A stretch of DNA of 53,043 nt from an uncultured Eubacteriales bacterium. GTDB taxonomy: Bacteria > Bacillota > Clostridia > Lachnospirales > CAG-274. The stretch lies in the NCBI GenBank assembly GCA_949738935.1, contig CATJCJ010000568.1:1-53043 (forward strand), in the 5' to 3' direction. Each line of letters opens with the position of its first letter. The first letter of the stretch is position 1. Positions 17,696 to 26,463 of the stretch are shown here, in pieces. Below the pieces are notes generated by a model. The model worked only from the letters and a program-made list of their open reading frames with translations, was not told the origin of the DNA and made no database searches. Made by a program: the position numbers and the translations under genes.

Positions 17696-17912
17696 AGGAT
17701 TAGTTTTCTGCAAAGACACAAGTATATCCCAGAGGTAAATTTCCAATATCCCTTGACAGGGATACAAGGCATAGATATAGTTAAAGGGTAGGCGGGCTTA
17801 ACACGCTTACCTTTTCTATTAATTTATTACAGAAAATCTAAATTTATATAAATTATTTTGCACACTCATATTTGAGAATGCGTTAGAAAGAATAATCGGT
17901 GAGGTACTTTAA
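17696..17912. other. Intergenic gap splitting the + strand locus
   Basis: The longest gap within the + strand gene run (217 bases). It has no coding sequence. It holds the hairpin at 17787-17815, and downstream of it an AT-rich stretch in which a weak TTGCAC (17858-17863) is the only -35-like word seen. A GTGAGG ribosome binding site serves the next gene. Confidence 0.5.
17787..17815 (+). terminator. Rho-independent terminator or attenuator
   Basis: GGTAGGCG (17787-17794) pairs with CGCTTACC (17804-17811), with one G-T pair, around a nine-base loop. TTTTCTATTAATTT follows. The GC-rich stem stands out against its AT-rich surroundings. It may end the first transcript or act as a partial attenuator within one long operon. 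Confidence 0.65.
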
Positions 17913-19094
17913 ATGAAATGGCAAAAAAGAGGACATGAATTTGATAAAGAAGCAAAAAAAATATTATCTGTTCCTAATATTATAGAAAAATGTTATATTT
18001 TCGGGGCAGGACTATTAGGGAAGACGCTACTAGTTCTTTTAAAGGCTTATAATTATGAAGTGAGTTTTATTGATAATAGTATAGATAAACAAGGGACAAA
18101 AGTAAAGGGAACGGATATCATTTCATTAGATAAGTATTTACAAAAGAAAGACGGTTTAATTGTAATTGCAGCATCAGCTGATAATACTGTGAGAATCGGT
18201 AAACAATTAGAGAGACATGTACTAAAACATGGAAAAGATTTTTTATTGTATGAAGAATTTATCAATTATATATTTCCGATTATTTCAGTATATGGTTTTA
18301 ATAAGACATATGTGAGTCTTTCACAAATTTCTTTGACAGAACGTTGCTCTTTGAAATGTAAAAAATGTGCTCATGGATGTTATGCGGTAGATAATAAGAC
18401 CTCTATAGATTTGACTTTAAATCAAGTGTATAAAAGCGCAGATTCATTTTTTTCTAAAGTAGATTTTGCGAGAGAATTTGTTTTGATAGGAGGGGAACCC
18501 TTACTATATAGGAATTTGGCACAGGCAATATCTTATGTTGGTGAAAGATATAGGGGACAAATCGGCATTTATAGTATTACAACAAACGGAACAATTGTGC
18601 CTGACGAGATAGTTATGGATGCTTGTAAAAAATATAATGTTTTAATTCGTATATCTAACTACTCGAGACAAATTTCGCGATTAAGGGAAAGGCATAAAGA
18701 GCTAATATCGGCATTAGAAAAAAATGGAGTTTCATATATTCTAGGTAAAGAAGAAACTCAATGGATGGATTATGGTTTTGAGTTTGTGAACAGGAGTGAA
18801 AACGAAGAAGAGCTTATAAAAGTGTTTGATGCATGTAAAACCCCATGTAGAGAAGTAAGAGAAAATAAATTTTATTATTGTGTTATGGCTCGAAGTGTAT
18901 CGGATAATTTGGGCTATTACGTTGGGGAGAAGGATTATTTAGATTTAGAAAGGTTAGATTCATTAGAATATAAAAAGGAGCTATTGGAGTTTACATTGGG
19001 ATATTCAGAAAAAGGTTATTTGGATATGTGTCACCACTGTAATGGACTAGAAGCAAAAAATTATCCGATTCCGGCAGCAGAGCAGATAAAATAA
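17913..19094 (+). CDS. Radical SAM protein with N-terminal Rossmann-type domain (copy 2)
   Basis: A 393-residue paralogue of the protein at 9360-10511. It shares the opening MKWQKRGHEFD, the Rossmann domain (CYIFGAGLLGKT, FIDNSIDKQGTKVKG), the iron-sulfur motif CSLKCKKC (Cys145, Cys149, Cys152), GGEPLLY, TTNGT and C-terminal cysteines (CKTPCREV, YYCVM, CHHC). The ribosome binding site is GTGAGG. The two copies differ enough in sequence to act on different substrates. It leads the second transcript if the hairpin upstream is a real terminator. The next gene begins 10 bases after its stop. Confidence 0.8.
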   Translation: MKWQKRGHEFDKEAKKILSVPNIIEKCYIFGAGLLGKTLLVLLKAYNYEVSFIDNSIDKQGTKVKGTDIISLDKYLQKKDGLIVIAASADNTVRIGKQLERHVLKHGKDFLLYEEFINYIFPIISVYGFNKTYVSLSQISLTERCSLKCKKCAHGCYAVDNKTSIDLTLNQVYKSADSFFSKVDFAREFVLIGGEPLLYRNLAQAISYVGERYRGQIGIYSITTNGTIVPDEIVMDACKKYNVLIRISNYSRQISRLRERHKELISALEKNGVSYILGKEETQWMDYGFEFVNRSENEEELIKVFDACKTPCREVRENKFYYCVMARSVSDNLGYYVGEKDYLDLERLDSLEYKKELLEFTLGYSEKGYLDMCHHCNGLEAKNYPIPAAEQIK

Positions 19095-19104
19095 GAGGTA
19101 ATTC

Positions 19105-20550
19105 ATGAATAAGATAATTTTATATGGGGCTGGAAAACGTTGCAAAAATTTATGTAAAATATTGGTATCATTAAAGGCCAAGATTCCCGTTATTATTGAT
19201 AGAAACTCTGATAAATGGGGTAAGGAAATAGAGGGATATAAAATTGAATCACCTGAGAAACTGAGGGAATTACAAGGCATAAACTGGTGCATTACTGTTG
19301 CGGATATTAATGAGGCACAAATTGTGCGAAAGGAGATGCAGAACATATATAATTATGAGCCTGAGAAAGAAGTACATTATAATAAACTTATTATTGAGAT
19401 TTATCGTGAGAACTTAGAAATACAGCAGAGGATTTGGAAAAGAAATATAACAGAAAGTATTAAGAAAAACATAATATTTGCTTGTGGCAATGGACTTGGT
19501 TTAGGAGGTGTTGAGAGTTGGGTTATTGATATATGCCAGATATTAGTGAAAAATGATAAACAAAATATTTATATTCTGTCTAGGAAGGGAAGTCATGATA
19601 TACCGGACATATTAGAACGATCCATTATATATGTTGATTTTGATTACAAAAATAAATTTTCTAAAAGAACAATTTTAGATTTAATTGAAGTTATTTTGAA
19701 AAAAATGCCTTGTAAAATCATTACAACTAATACAGATGAGATAATGCTGGCGGCGTATTTGGTGAAGCACTATTATCCAGAGATGATTGATATCATAGCA
19801 ACAATTCATAATAGTAATGATGTAGTGTATCAAAATTATATGGATTTTAAAGAATGCCCGGATATGTTTATTGGGGTTAGCCAGGATATAAGGGTAAATA
19901 TGCTTAAAACAGGGATAGCACCAGAAAAAATCTGCACAATGTGCATTCCATTTCCATGTGAAAAACAACTAGTTCGTACGTATACGGAAGATAATTTATT
20001 ACCTATATGTATAGGCTATGCTGGTCGTATGGATGGATGGGAGCATTCCCAGAAACGAATGGATTTAATCTTAAAGCTTATTATTTTACTAGAAAAAAAG
20101 AAAATCTCATTTAAGGTGGAATTGGCAGGAGACGGACCAGCAAGGGAAAAAATGGAACAATTTATATATTCTAACAATTTGAATAGAAAGGTAAAGTTTT
20201 TAGGACGTTTAAAGCGTATAGAAATTCCTGCTTTTTGGAGACGTCAGGATATATGTATTAATCTTGCAGATTATGAGGGGAGAAGTATTAGCATTACGGA
20301 AGCAATGGGAAACGGAGCAGTTCCTATTGTAACAGCAACATCGGGCGTCAATGATGATGTTATAGATGGGCAAAATGGTTTTATTGTTTCTTTAGGTGAT
20401 TACTGTACTATGGCAGAGAAAATAGAATATTTATCAAAACATCGGGAACAGCTATATGTAATGGGGAAGCAAGCCCATGCATCAATTTATCCAAAAAGCT
20501 CTATGGAATCGCATATAAATTTCTGGAACAAAGTTTTTAATAATAAATGA
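19105..20550 (+). CDS. GT4 glycosyltransferase with N-terminal Rossmann-type domain
   Basis: A 481-residue fusion. Residues 1-90 carry the Rossmann module (IILYGAGKRCKNL, VIIDRNSDKWGKEIEGYKI). From residue about 120 follows a retaining GT-B glycosyltransferase of family 4: NGLGLGGVESWVIDI (acceptor-side loop), GYAGRMDGWEHSQKRMDLIL, VELAGDGPARE, FLGRL and the donor-binding SISITEAMGNGAVPIVT. RBS AAGAGGT precedes the ATG. The connecting stretch (residues 90-120) is polar and helical. No membrane segment is visible; it probably works at the inner membrane face. Confidence 0.8.
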   Translation: MNKIILYGAGKRCKNLCKILVSLKAKIPVIIDRNSDKWGKEIEGYKIESPEKLRELQGINWCITVADINEAQIVRKEMQNIYNYEPEKEVHYNKLIIEIYRENLEIQQRIWKRNITESIKKNIIFACGNGLGLGGVESWVIDICQILVKNDKQNIYILSRKGSHDIPDILERSIIYVDFDYKNKFSKRTILDLIEVILKKMPCKIITTNTDEIMLAAYLVKHYYPEMIDIIATIHNSNDVVYQNYMDFKECPDMFIGVSQDIRVNMLKTGIAPEKICTMCIPFPCEKQLVRTYTEDNLLPICIGYAGRMDGWEHSQKRMDLILKLIILLEKKKISFKVELAGDGPAREKMEQFIYSNNLNRKVKFLGRLKRIEIPAFWRRQDICINLADYEGRSISITEAMGNGAVPIVTATSGVNDDVIDGQNGFIVSLGDYCTMAEKIEYLSKHREQLYVMGKQAHASIYPKSSMESHINFWNKVFNNK

Positions 20551-20579
20551 GTGTATAGAAGAAGGGAGTTTGCTAAGAG

Positions 20580-21721
20580 ATGAAGAATAAGGTATATATT
20601 TTTGGCGCAGGGGAGAATGGCAAAGAGTTGGCGGCTCAACTGAATGTAAATGGAAAGGTAGAAATTGTTGCATATATTGATAACGATAAAAATAAGTGGG
20701 GGGAAAAATGGGGGGGGTAGAAATTATTAGTATAGATGAAGCTGTTTTAAGGGGAGCTCAAAATTGTGCAGTATTAGTATCGGTAGCTCAGAACAATCAG
20801 ATAGTGGAACAGCTAAAAGAGAAAAAGTTTGAAAAGATATTTTTACTTGACAACTGGTTAAGGAAACGAAGATATTTCAGGCCAATTGTAATGGTTGAAT
20901 CTGACTATAAAGATGCTTGCCCATTTAATCATTATACTTCACCATATCCAGATATAATAGAGATACATAAAAAGGAGAATGAGATATTTAACAAAGATAA
21001 AGAAATCTTGGACATTGATTTTAATATATGCAGACAGTTGGAATTAATAAAAAAGATGGAAGAATTTGAGTTGCCCGACTGGTCAGCGAGTAAAGGAAAA
21101 AATTTAGAATACAGATACAATTATGATAATAATTGGTTTTGTGAGAATAGTGCGAAAGCACTTTATTATATGGCTAGGATTTTAACCCCCAAAACTATTA
21201 TTGAAGTGGGCTCAGGATATTCGACAGCGGCGATGTTGGATATCAATGAAAAATATTTCTCAAATAAAATTAAGATAATTTCTATTGAACCTAATGCAGA
21301 ACGTTTGAAAAGCTTATTGCGACCTACAGATAATATAAAAATATATGAAAAGCCTTTACAGGAGATTGAAGTAAGTCTTTTTGAAGCATTAAATGAAAAC
21401 GATATATTATTTATTGACTCTTCCCATATATCAAAGATTGATTCGGATGTCAATTATATATTTTTTGAAATTTTACCCAGATTAAAAAATGGAGTTTATA
21501 TTCATTTTCATGATATATTTTATCCATTTATGTATTATAAAGAGTGGATTTATAAGGGATTAGCATATAATGAGATGTATATTTTAAGGGCATTTTTAAT
21601 GAACAATAAGCAATATTCGATACAATTATTTGGCGAAATGTTATCTTTAAAATATAAAGATCTAATCCCGAAAACGCTATTGGAATGTGGAAACGGAAGT
21701 TTATGGATAAAAAAAAATTAG
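20580..21721 (+). CDS. Phase-variable Rossmann-methyltransferase fusion, frameshifted (OFF) at a G8 tract
   Basis: Translation from ATG 20580 gives YIFGAGENGKELA, YIDNDKNKWGEKWGG and then TAG at 20718, a 46-residue product. The tract of eight Gs at 20710-20717 immediately precedes that stop. With nine Gs the frame becomes KWGGVEIISIDEAVL, which continues the Rossmann domain as in its relatives (KWGEELYGVPI in the 35-kb protein). It then runs into a class I methyltransferase-like domain (TIIEVGSGYSTAAML, ISIEPNAER, ILFIDSSHI, HFHDIFYP; the Methyltransf_24 type) to 21721, about 380 residues in all. A second, six-G run at 20698-20703 is close by. No other lesion was seen. RBS AAGGGAG precedes the ATG at a longish spacing. 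Confidence 0.75.
20710..20717 (+). repeat. Poly-G tract, 8 G (tract C)
   Basis: Eight Gs directly followed by TAG. Nine (or six) would open the methyltransferase frame. A companion run of six Gs lies seven bases upstream. Confidence 0.8.
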
Positions 21722-21778
21722 AACTAGGCAATTTATAAGATATAATTAGCAAGCATTAAGCTTAGGAGACATGGGAAT

Positions 21779-23023
21779 ATGCATATTTTATTTGTTACAT
21801 ATGAATTTGTAACTGAAAAAGGATTATGTGGAGGGTTAGCGCACTATTTAGCGAATATTTCTGAAATTATGGCAGCTCATGGTCATAAGATTACAATATT
21901 AGTAATGAATAATCATAATGATATCAAAGAATGGAAAAAAAACATTACGGTTGTATCTTTTGTGTATAATCATATTGAAAATGGGAAAAAATTAGGAGCT
22001 TACATTGAATATTTTACTAAAGTTAATATTTCAGAATGGTTAAATAAAAGTACTGCTATAAATCAGAAAATAAGAGAAATAGATAAAAAAGAAAAAATAG
22101 ATATTGTTCAATATTGTGGTGATAATATGTCTGTTTGGTATCGAATTAAAAATATTCCTAGTGTAGTACGTTTGTCTAGCTTTGGACCATGGTTAAAGCA
22201 CGCTTGTTTGCCAGATTCTAACATGAATAGTATGCAATGGCTAAATAGCTGGGAAAGCAGGCTACTTCTTTATTCTTTTTTAAAGGCAGATGCAGTATAT
22301 AGCCCAAGCACATGTGTTGCTCAGATTGTTAATTCTAAATTATGCAAAAAGATTGATGTTATTGAATCGCCTTGTGTTATTGATGAAAGTACAGTATATA
22401 TAATGGATCATACAAATAAGCTGTATCAACAAAAATATTTACTTTTTTTTGGTTCATTAAGTATTTTAAAGGGGATAAATGTTATTAGAGATTCTATACA
22501 TGCTATTTTAAAAAAGTATCCACAAGTATTATTTGTTTTTGCCGGACATGAGGTAAATAAAGGGGTAGTGCAAAAAATAATGGATAGAGCAGGCAAATAT
22601 AGGGAGAGAGTGATATATTTAGGGGAAATAAGGGAGCCCAATGAGCTATATATGATCATAAAAAATGCCTATGCTTGCGTGTTACCTTCACGGGCTGATA
22701 ATTTGCCAAATACTTGTATTGAGGCTATGGGATTGGGGAAAATAGTAATAGGAACGTATGGAGCCAGTTTTGAACAATTGATAAAAAATAAGGAAAGTGG
22801 TTTATTAATAAAAAGAGATTCTCCTAAAGCACTAATAAAAGCAGTTGACTATTTAATGGGTATGACAGAGGGGGAATGGAGCGAAATGGGTAAAAAAGCA
22901 AAAGAAAGTGTTGTACGGATGAGCCCAGATAAAATTTATGAGCAATTAATTTTGTTTTATAAAAAAGTAATTAACCAAAAAAACTTTAAGAAAGGAAGAA
23001 ATAAGGATGAAAAAAATAAGTAG
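21779..23023 (+). CDS. GT4 glycosyltransferase (paralogue of the gene at 27620)
   Basis: A 414-residue GT-B enzyme. The N-terminus HILFVTYEFVTEKGLCGGL holds the acceptor loop. The donor-binding end reads VLPSRADNLPNTCIEAMGLG, then VIGTYGASFEQLI. The same sentences recur with small changes in the poly-G gene at 27620-28859, showing a duplication, but this copy lacks the G tract (NNHNDIKEW at that point). It may therefore be the constant member of the pair. RBS TAGGAG. Its 3' end overlaps the next start by 17 bases. Confidence 0.85.
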   Translation: MHILFVTYEFVTEKGLCGGLAHYLANISEIMAAHGHKITILVMNNHNDIKEWKKNITVVSFVYNHIENGKKLGAYIEYFTKVNISEWLNKSTAINQKIREIDKKEKIDIVQYCGDNMSVWYRIKNIPSVVRLSSFGPWLKHACLPDSNMNSMQWLNSWESRLLLYSFLKADAVYSPSTCVAQIVNSKLCKKIDVIESPCVIDESTVYIMDHTNKLYQQKYLLFFGSLSILKGINVIRDSIHAILKKYPQVLFVFAGHEVNKGVVQKIMDRAGKYRERVIYLGEIREPNELYMIIKNAYACVLPSRADNLPNTCIEAMGLGKIVIGTYGASFEQLIKNKESGLLIKRDSPKALIKAVDYLMGMTEGEWSEMGKKAKESVVRMSPDKIYEQLILFYKKVINQKNFKKGRNKDEKNK

Positions 23024-23495
23024 TTTATTAATTACCATAGCAGGTGTTATAACAGGTGGGGTAGCAGGTTTTCTAGCATCTTCCAAATTTTCTAATAAGA
23101 TAATTGAAAAAAAGGATGCCAGAATAGATAAATTTGTTGGTTATTTTAATTTATTAGAGCAATGGATGAGTATAAAGGAGGAAGGAAAAGCAATAGCATC
23201 TTATTTTGAAAAAAATGGTTATTATAAAATTGGTTTATATGGGTTAGGAAAGATAGCAAACCATTTATTAAAAGAACTGGATGGTACTGATATTCAAATT
23301 TTATTTGCAATTGATGCTAGAGGGGAGCGGTTAAATTCAGATATTGTAGTGTATACACCGGATGATGAAATTCCAAAAGCAGACGTGATAGTGGTAACTG
23401 CAACGTTTGATTATGATAATATTAAGAAGACATTAGAGGAAAAAACAGATACACAAGTAATTTCAATGGATGATGTTATTTATGACTTATTATAA
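23007..23495 (+). CDS. Membrane-anchored stand-alone Rossmann-type domain protein
   Basis: A 162-residue protein with one N-terminal membrane segment (about residues 5-26: SLLITIAGVITGGVAGFLAS), a short helical linker and the recurring Rossmann domain alone (IGLYGLGKIANHLLKEL, ILFAIDARGERLNS, VIVVTATFDYDNIKKTL). It has no catalytic partner domain. It could be a scaffold or sensor that brings the many enzymes bearing the same domain to the membrane; this is inference. Its ATG overlaps the preceding gene, and the next gene overlaps its end, so it is firmly in the operon. Confidence 0.7.
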   Translation: MKKISSLLITIAGVITGGVAGFLASSKFSNKIIEKKDARIDKFVGYFNLLEQWMSIKEEGKAIASYFEKNGYYKIGLYGLGKIANHLLKELDGTDIQILFAIDARGERLNSDIVVYTPDDEIPKADVIVVTATFDYDNIKKTLEEKTDTQVISMDDVIYDLL

Positions 23496-24615
23496 ATCAG
23501 ATATTTTAATATCAAATAAAAACCAATCAAGGGAGAACGCTATACAGTATAAGAAATATAATCAAATATGGCTGTCATGTTTCTTAATGGGGCTATTTTT
23601 GATTATGCTGATAGTGGTTTATTTGGATCCTTGTTTCCATTATCATTCTCCACTAAAAAAAATCAGCTATCTTTTAAATGACGAAAGATATCAAAATAAC
23701 GGGATTGTCCGAAATTTTGAATATAATGCACTTATAACAGGAACAAGTATGACGGAGAATTTTAAAACTTCAGAGATGGATGATGTTTTCCAAGTAAATT
23801 CTATTAAAGTGGCTTTTGCAGGAGGTTCTAATAAAGAAATCAATGATAACCTTATGGTTGCTTTAGAGAATAATTCAGATATTCAAATGGTATTGAGGTG
23901 TTTGGACATAGGGAGTATTCTGGAAGATAAAGACGCTCCTTTTCACGGAATAGCAGATCAGGGATATAACTATCCATATTTTATGAATGATAGTAATTTA
24001 TTTAATGATGTATTTTATGTTCTAAATAAAGATATGCTGATTAAAGGACTAGACAACATTCGTTATACGAGGCGGGGGGGGGTAAAAACATCATTCGATG
24101 AATACTGTTATTGGAATGATTATTACCAATTTGGTGCTGATGCAATATTGGAATTATATCAACGTGGAGAGAGAACAGAAATTATTAGAGAACTGACTAC
24201 AGAAGAGAGAAGAGTAATATTAGGCAACATTAATCAAAATATGATGGCTGCACCGCAAAATTATCCCAATGTAGATTTTTACTTTTTTTACTCGCCATAT
24301 AGTATTGTATGGTGGGATAATATAAAAAATTGTGGAATGGTTGATTTTTATATTGAGATAATGGAAATGCTTGCAAAAGAATCTTTTAAGTATGATAATA
24401 TAAAATTATTTGATTTTTGTAGTAATTATGAGATGGTATGCAATTTAAATAATTACAAAGATTATGTACATTATAGTGCAGAAATAAATTCTAAAATATT
24501 AGATTGGATGGAGGAAGAAAAATACCTCGTAACGGAAGGTAACTATAAAAGGCATTTTGGAGAATTAAGGCAATTTTATCAGAATTATAATTATGATAAG
24601 ATTTTCGATAATTAG
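23470..24615 (+). CDS. SGNH-like acyl-transfer partner of the MBOAT protein, with an in-frame G9 tract (ON)
   Basis: A 381-residue protein with one membrane segment (about residues 33-53) and an outer domain resembling DltD/AlgJ-type SGNH proteins: ALITGTSMTENF (serine motif) and DYVHYSAEIN near the C-terminus (Asp-x-x-His). Such proteins finish O-acylation of extracellular glycans after an MBOAT channel protein, which is the next gene. A run of nine Gs at 24074-24082 encodes RGGVK about halfway. The frame is open. One G fewer gives TAA at once, one more gives a stop about six codons later. ATG 23470 and ATG 23482 are both possible starts; neither has a strong ribosome binding site. Confidence 0.7.
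   Translation: MMLFMTYYKSDILISNKNQSRENAIQYKKYNQIWLSCFLMGLFLIMLIVVYLDPCFHYHSPLKKISYLLNDERYQNNGIVRNFEYNALITGTSMTENFKTSEMDDVFQVNSIKVAFAGGSNKEINDNLMVALENNSDIQMVLRCLDIGSILEDKDAPFHGIADQGYNYPYFMNDSNLFNDVFYVLNKDMLIKGLDNIRYTRRGGVKTSFDEYCYWNDYYQFGADAILELYQRGERTEIIRELTTEERRVILGNINQNMMAAPQNYPNVDFYFFYSPYSIVWWDNIKNCGMVDFYIEIMEMLAKESFKYDNIKLFDFCSNYEMVCNLNNYKDYVHYSAEINSKILDWMEEEKYLVTEGNYKRHFGELRQFYQNYNYDKIFDN
24074..24082 (+). repeat. Poly-G tract, 9 G (tract D)
   Basis: Nine Gs in the middle of the SGNH-like gene. In frame now. Lengths of 8 or 10 would remove the C-terminal half, including the DxxH end motif, and probably abolish acylation. Confidence 0.8.
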
Positions 24616-24638
24616 AGTGTTACTTTGGAGGTAAGGCA

Positions 24639-26087
24639 ATGTTATATAATTCGTACATTTTTTGTTTTTTATTTTTGCCGATTGTATTATGTGCATATTA
24701 TCTTTTAAATAAATATGAAAAATATAATTTGAGTTTAGCTTTATTATTTTTTGCTTCGATTATATTTTACTCTTATGATAATATAAGGTATGTTGTTCTT
24801 TTGATGGGGAGCATTATTATAAACTGGTTTATAAGTTGTTTATTGAGCCAAAGTAGAAATATATTTTATTTGATTATAGGTATAGGTATTAATATTGCAA
24901 TTATTTTTCACTTTAAATATTTCAATTTTTTTATAGATAATTTAAATAAACTATTTCAATTTGAGTTTAGTTTTCGGAAGATTTTATTACCTTTAGGAAT
25001 AAGTTTTATTACTTTCCAGCAAATATCCTATATTGTAGATTCTTATAGAGGAGAGACTAAAGAATATAGTTTTTTAGAATATGCAGCGTTTATTTCATTT
25101 TTCCCACAGTTAATAGCCGGACCGATTGTTTTACATAAAGAGATTATTCCTCAATTTAAAGATTATAGGAAAAAATTATTTTGTCATGAGAGTTTTGCCA
25201 AAGGTGTTTATTTCTTTAGTATAGGGTTATTTAAAAAGGTAATTATTGCCGATACCCTTAACAAAGCAGTAGCATGGGGATGGGGTAATTTTGAACAGAT
25301 AACTTCACTTGAAATTATTATTATTATGCTATCATATACATTTCAGATTTATTTTGATTTCAGCGGTTATTCAGAGATGGCATTAGGAATAGGAAAAATG
25401 TTTAATTTTGATATTCCTATGAATTTTGATTGCCCATACAAATCTTGTTCTATTATAGAATTTTGGAAGAAATGGCATATCACATTAACAAGATTTCTAA
25501 GGGAATATGTCTACTTTCCATTGGGAGGAAGCTTAAAAGGAAAAGTATGGACATGCTTAAATGTTATGATAGTTTTCTTTTTAAGTGGCTTGTGGCATGG
25601 CGCTAATTGGACATTTGTGTTATGGGGAGTTATGCATGGAATTGCACAAATATTTAATAGATTTTTTGACGTAAAGTGGGAAAAATGTAATCAGGTTTTT
25701 CGATGGCTGGTTACATTTTCTTTTATTAATATAATGTGGTTGTTTTTTAGAGCAGACAGTATAGGGCAAGCTTGGGAATTATTAATCCGGGTTATAAAAA
25801 TGGAAACATTAACTATATCAGAAGATTTATATAAGTGTTTTGTATTGCCAGAGATAAAATGGTTAGTGGGATGTGTTACACCAATGGAAAAACTTATAGA
25901 AAAAATAAATGGATTTTACATGTGGGTTACATTATTGATGGTATTTGGAATATGTTTGAATGAAACAAATATAAAAGAAAAGAAGTTTTATCCAAATATA
26001 CTTACAGCTATAAAGTGCAGCTGGTTGTTAATATGGAGTATTATTTCTTTTTCAGGAGTATCTGTATTTTTATATTTCAATTTTTGA
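24639..26087 (+). CDS. MBOAT O-acyltransferase (AlgI/PatA/DltB family)
   Basis: A 482-residue polytopic membrane protein with about ten hydrophobic segments. The family core is clear: LLPLGISFITFQQISYIVDS, FFPQLIAGPI, FDFSGYSEMALG, FWKKWHITLTRFLREYVYFP and the catalytic histidine in LSGLWHGANWTFVLWG. It passes acyl groups across the membrane to a surface glycan, together with the SGNH-like protein encoded just upstream. RBS TTTGGAGG gives a firm start. Acetyl is the commonest group moved by this family in glycan loci, but the group cannot be read from sequence. Confidence 0.9.
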   Translation: MLYNSYIFCFLFLPIVLCAYYLLNKYEKYNLSLALLFFASIIFYSYDNIRYVVLLMGSIIINWFISCLLSQSRNIFYLIIGIGINIAIIFHFKYFNFFIDNLNKLFQFEFSFRKILLPLGISFITFQQISYIVDSYRGETKEYSFLEYAAFISFFPQLIAGPIVLHKEIIPQFKDYRKKLFCHESFAKGVYFFSIGLFKKVIIADTLNKAVAWGWGNFEQITSLEIIIIMLSYTFQIYFDFSGYSEMALGIGKMFNFDIPMNFDCPYKSCSIIEFWKKWHITLTRFLREYVYFPLGGSLKGKVWTCLNVMIVFFLSGLWHGANWTFVLWGVMHGIAQIFNRFFDVKWEKCNQVFRWLVTFSFINIMWLFFRADSIGQAWELLIRVIKMETLTISEDLYKCFVLPEIKWLVGCVTPMEKLIEKINGFYMWVTLLMVFGICLNETNIKEKKFYPNILTAIKCSWLLIWSIISFSGVSVFLYFNF

Positions 26088-26097
26088 AGAGAGAAGG

Positions 26098-26463
26098 ATG
26101 GACATAATGAGAAAAATATTTTTGCTATTTTTCATATTTAATATATTTTTTTGTTTGGGGGGATGCGGTAAGTATAAAAAGATAGATATTGTTTTAGATA
26201 TGTTAGGGCATAAAGACTATATTATTCAGGAAAACTTGGGTAGAGCTGATATGCTATATGATTTTGCTAATTACTGTTATCAGAAAGTGGGGTATGGAGG
26301 ACATAATATAAAGTTTGATTATTTCATGGGGAGGGCTTTAGAGGACAATATTATATCTGATAATGAGTTTTGCGAAGCAATAGATATATTAGTAGATACA
26401 GAAAAGTACATTGCTAGTTTTGATGTGAAAGAATATATACAAACCGGTATTGACTATCAATAA
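26098..26463 (+). CDS. Lipoprotein N-terminal part of a transglutaminase-like protein (possibly frameshifted)
   Basis: A 121-residue reading frame with a lipoprotein signal peptide: positively charged start, hydrophobic core (IFLLFFIFNIFF) and lipobox LGGC, which would anchor it outside the cell. The mature part (LYDFANYCYQKVGYGG and a run of acidic helices) shows no known domain. It stops at TAA 26461. The next frame opens just before and carries a transglutaminase-like domain without any signal peptide, so the two are probably one 490-residue secreted protein interrupted by a one-base shift between 26429 and 26463. No long G tract is present at the junction. Confidence 0.6.
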   Translation: MDIMRKIFLLFFIFNIFFCLGGCGKYKKIDIVLDMLGHKDYIIQENLGRADMLYDFANYCYQKVGYGGHNIKFDYFMGRALEDNIISDNEFCEAIDILVDTEKYIASFDVKEYIQTGIDYQ

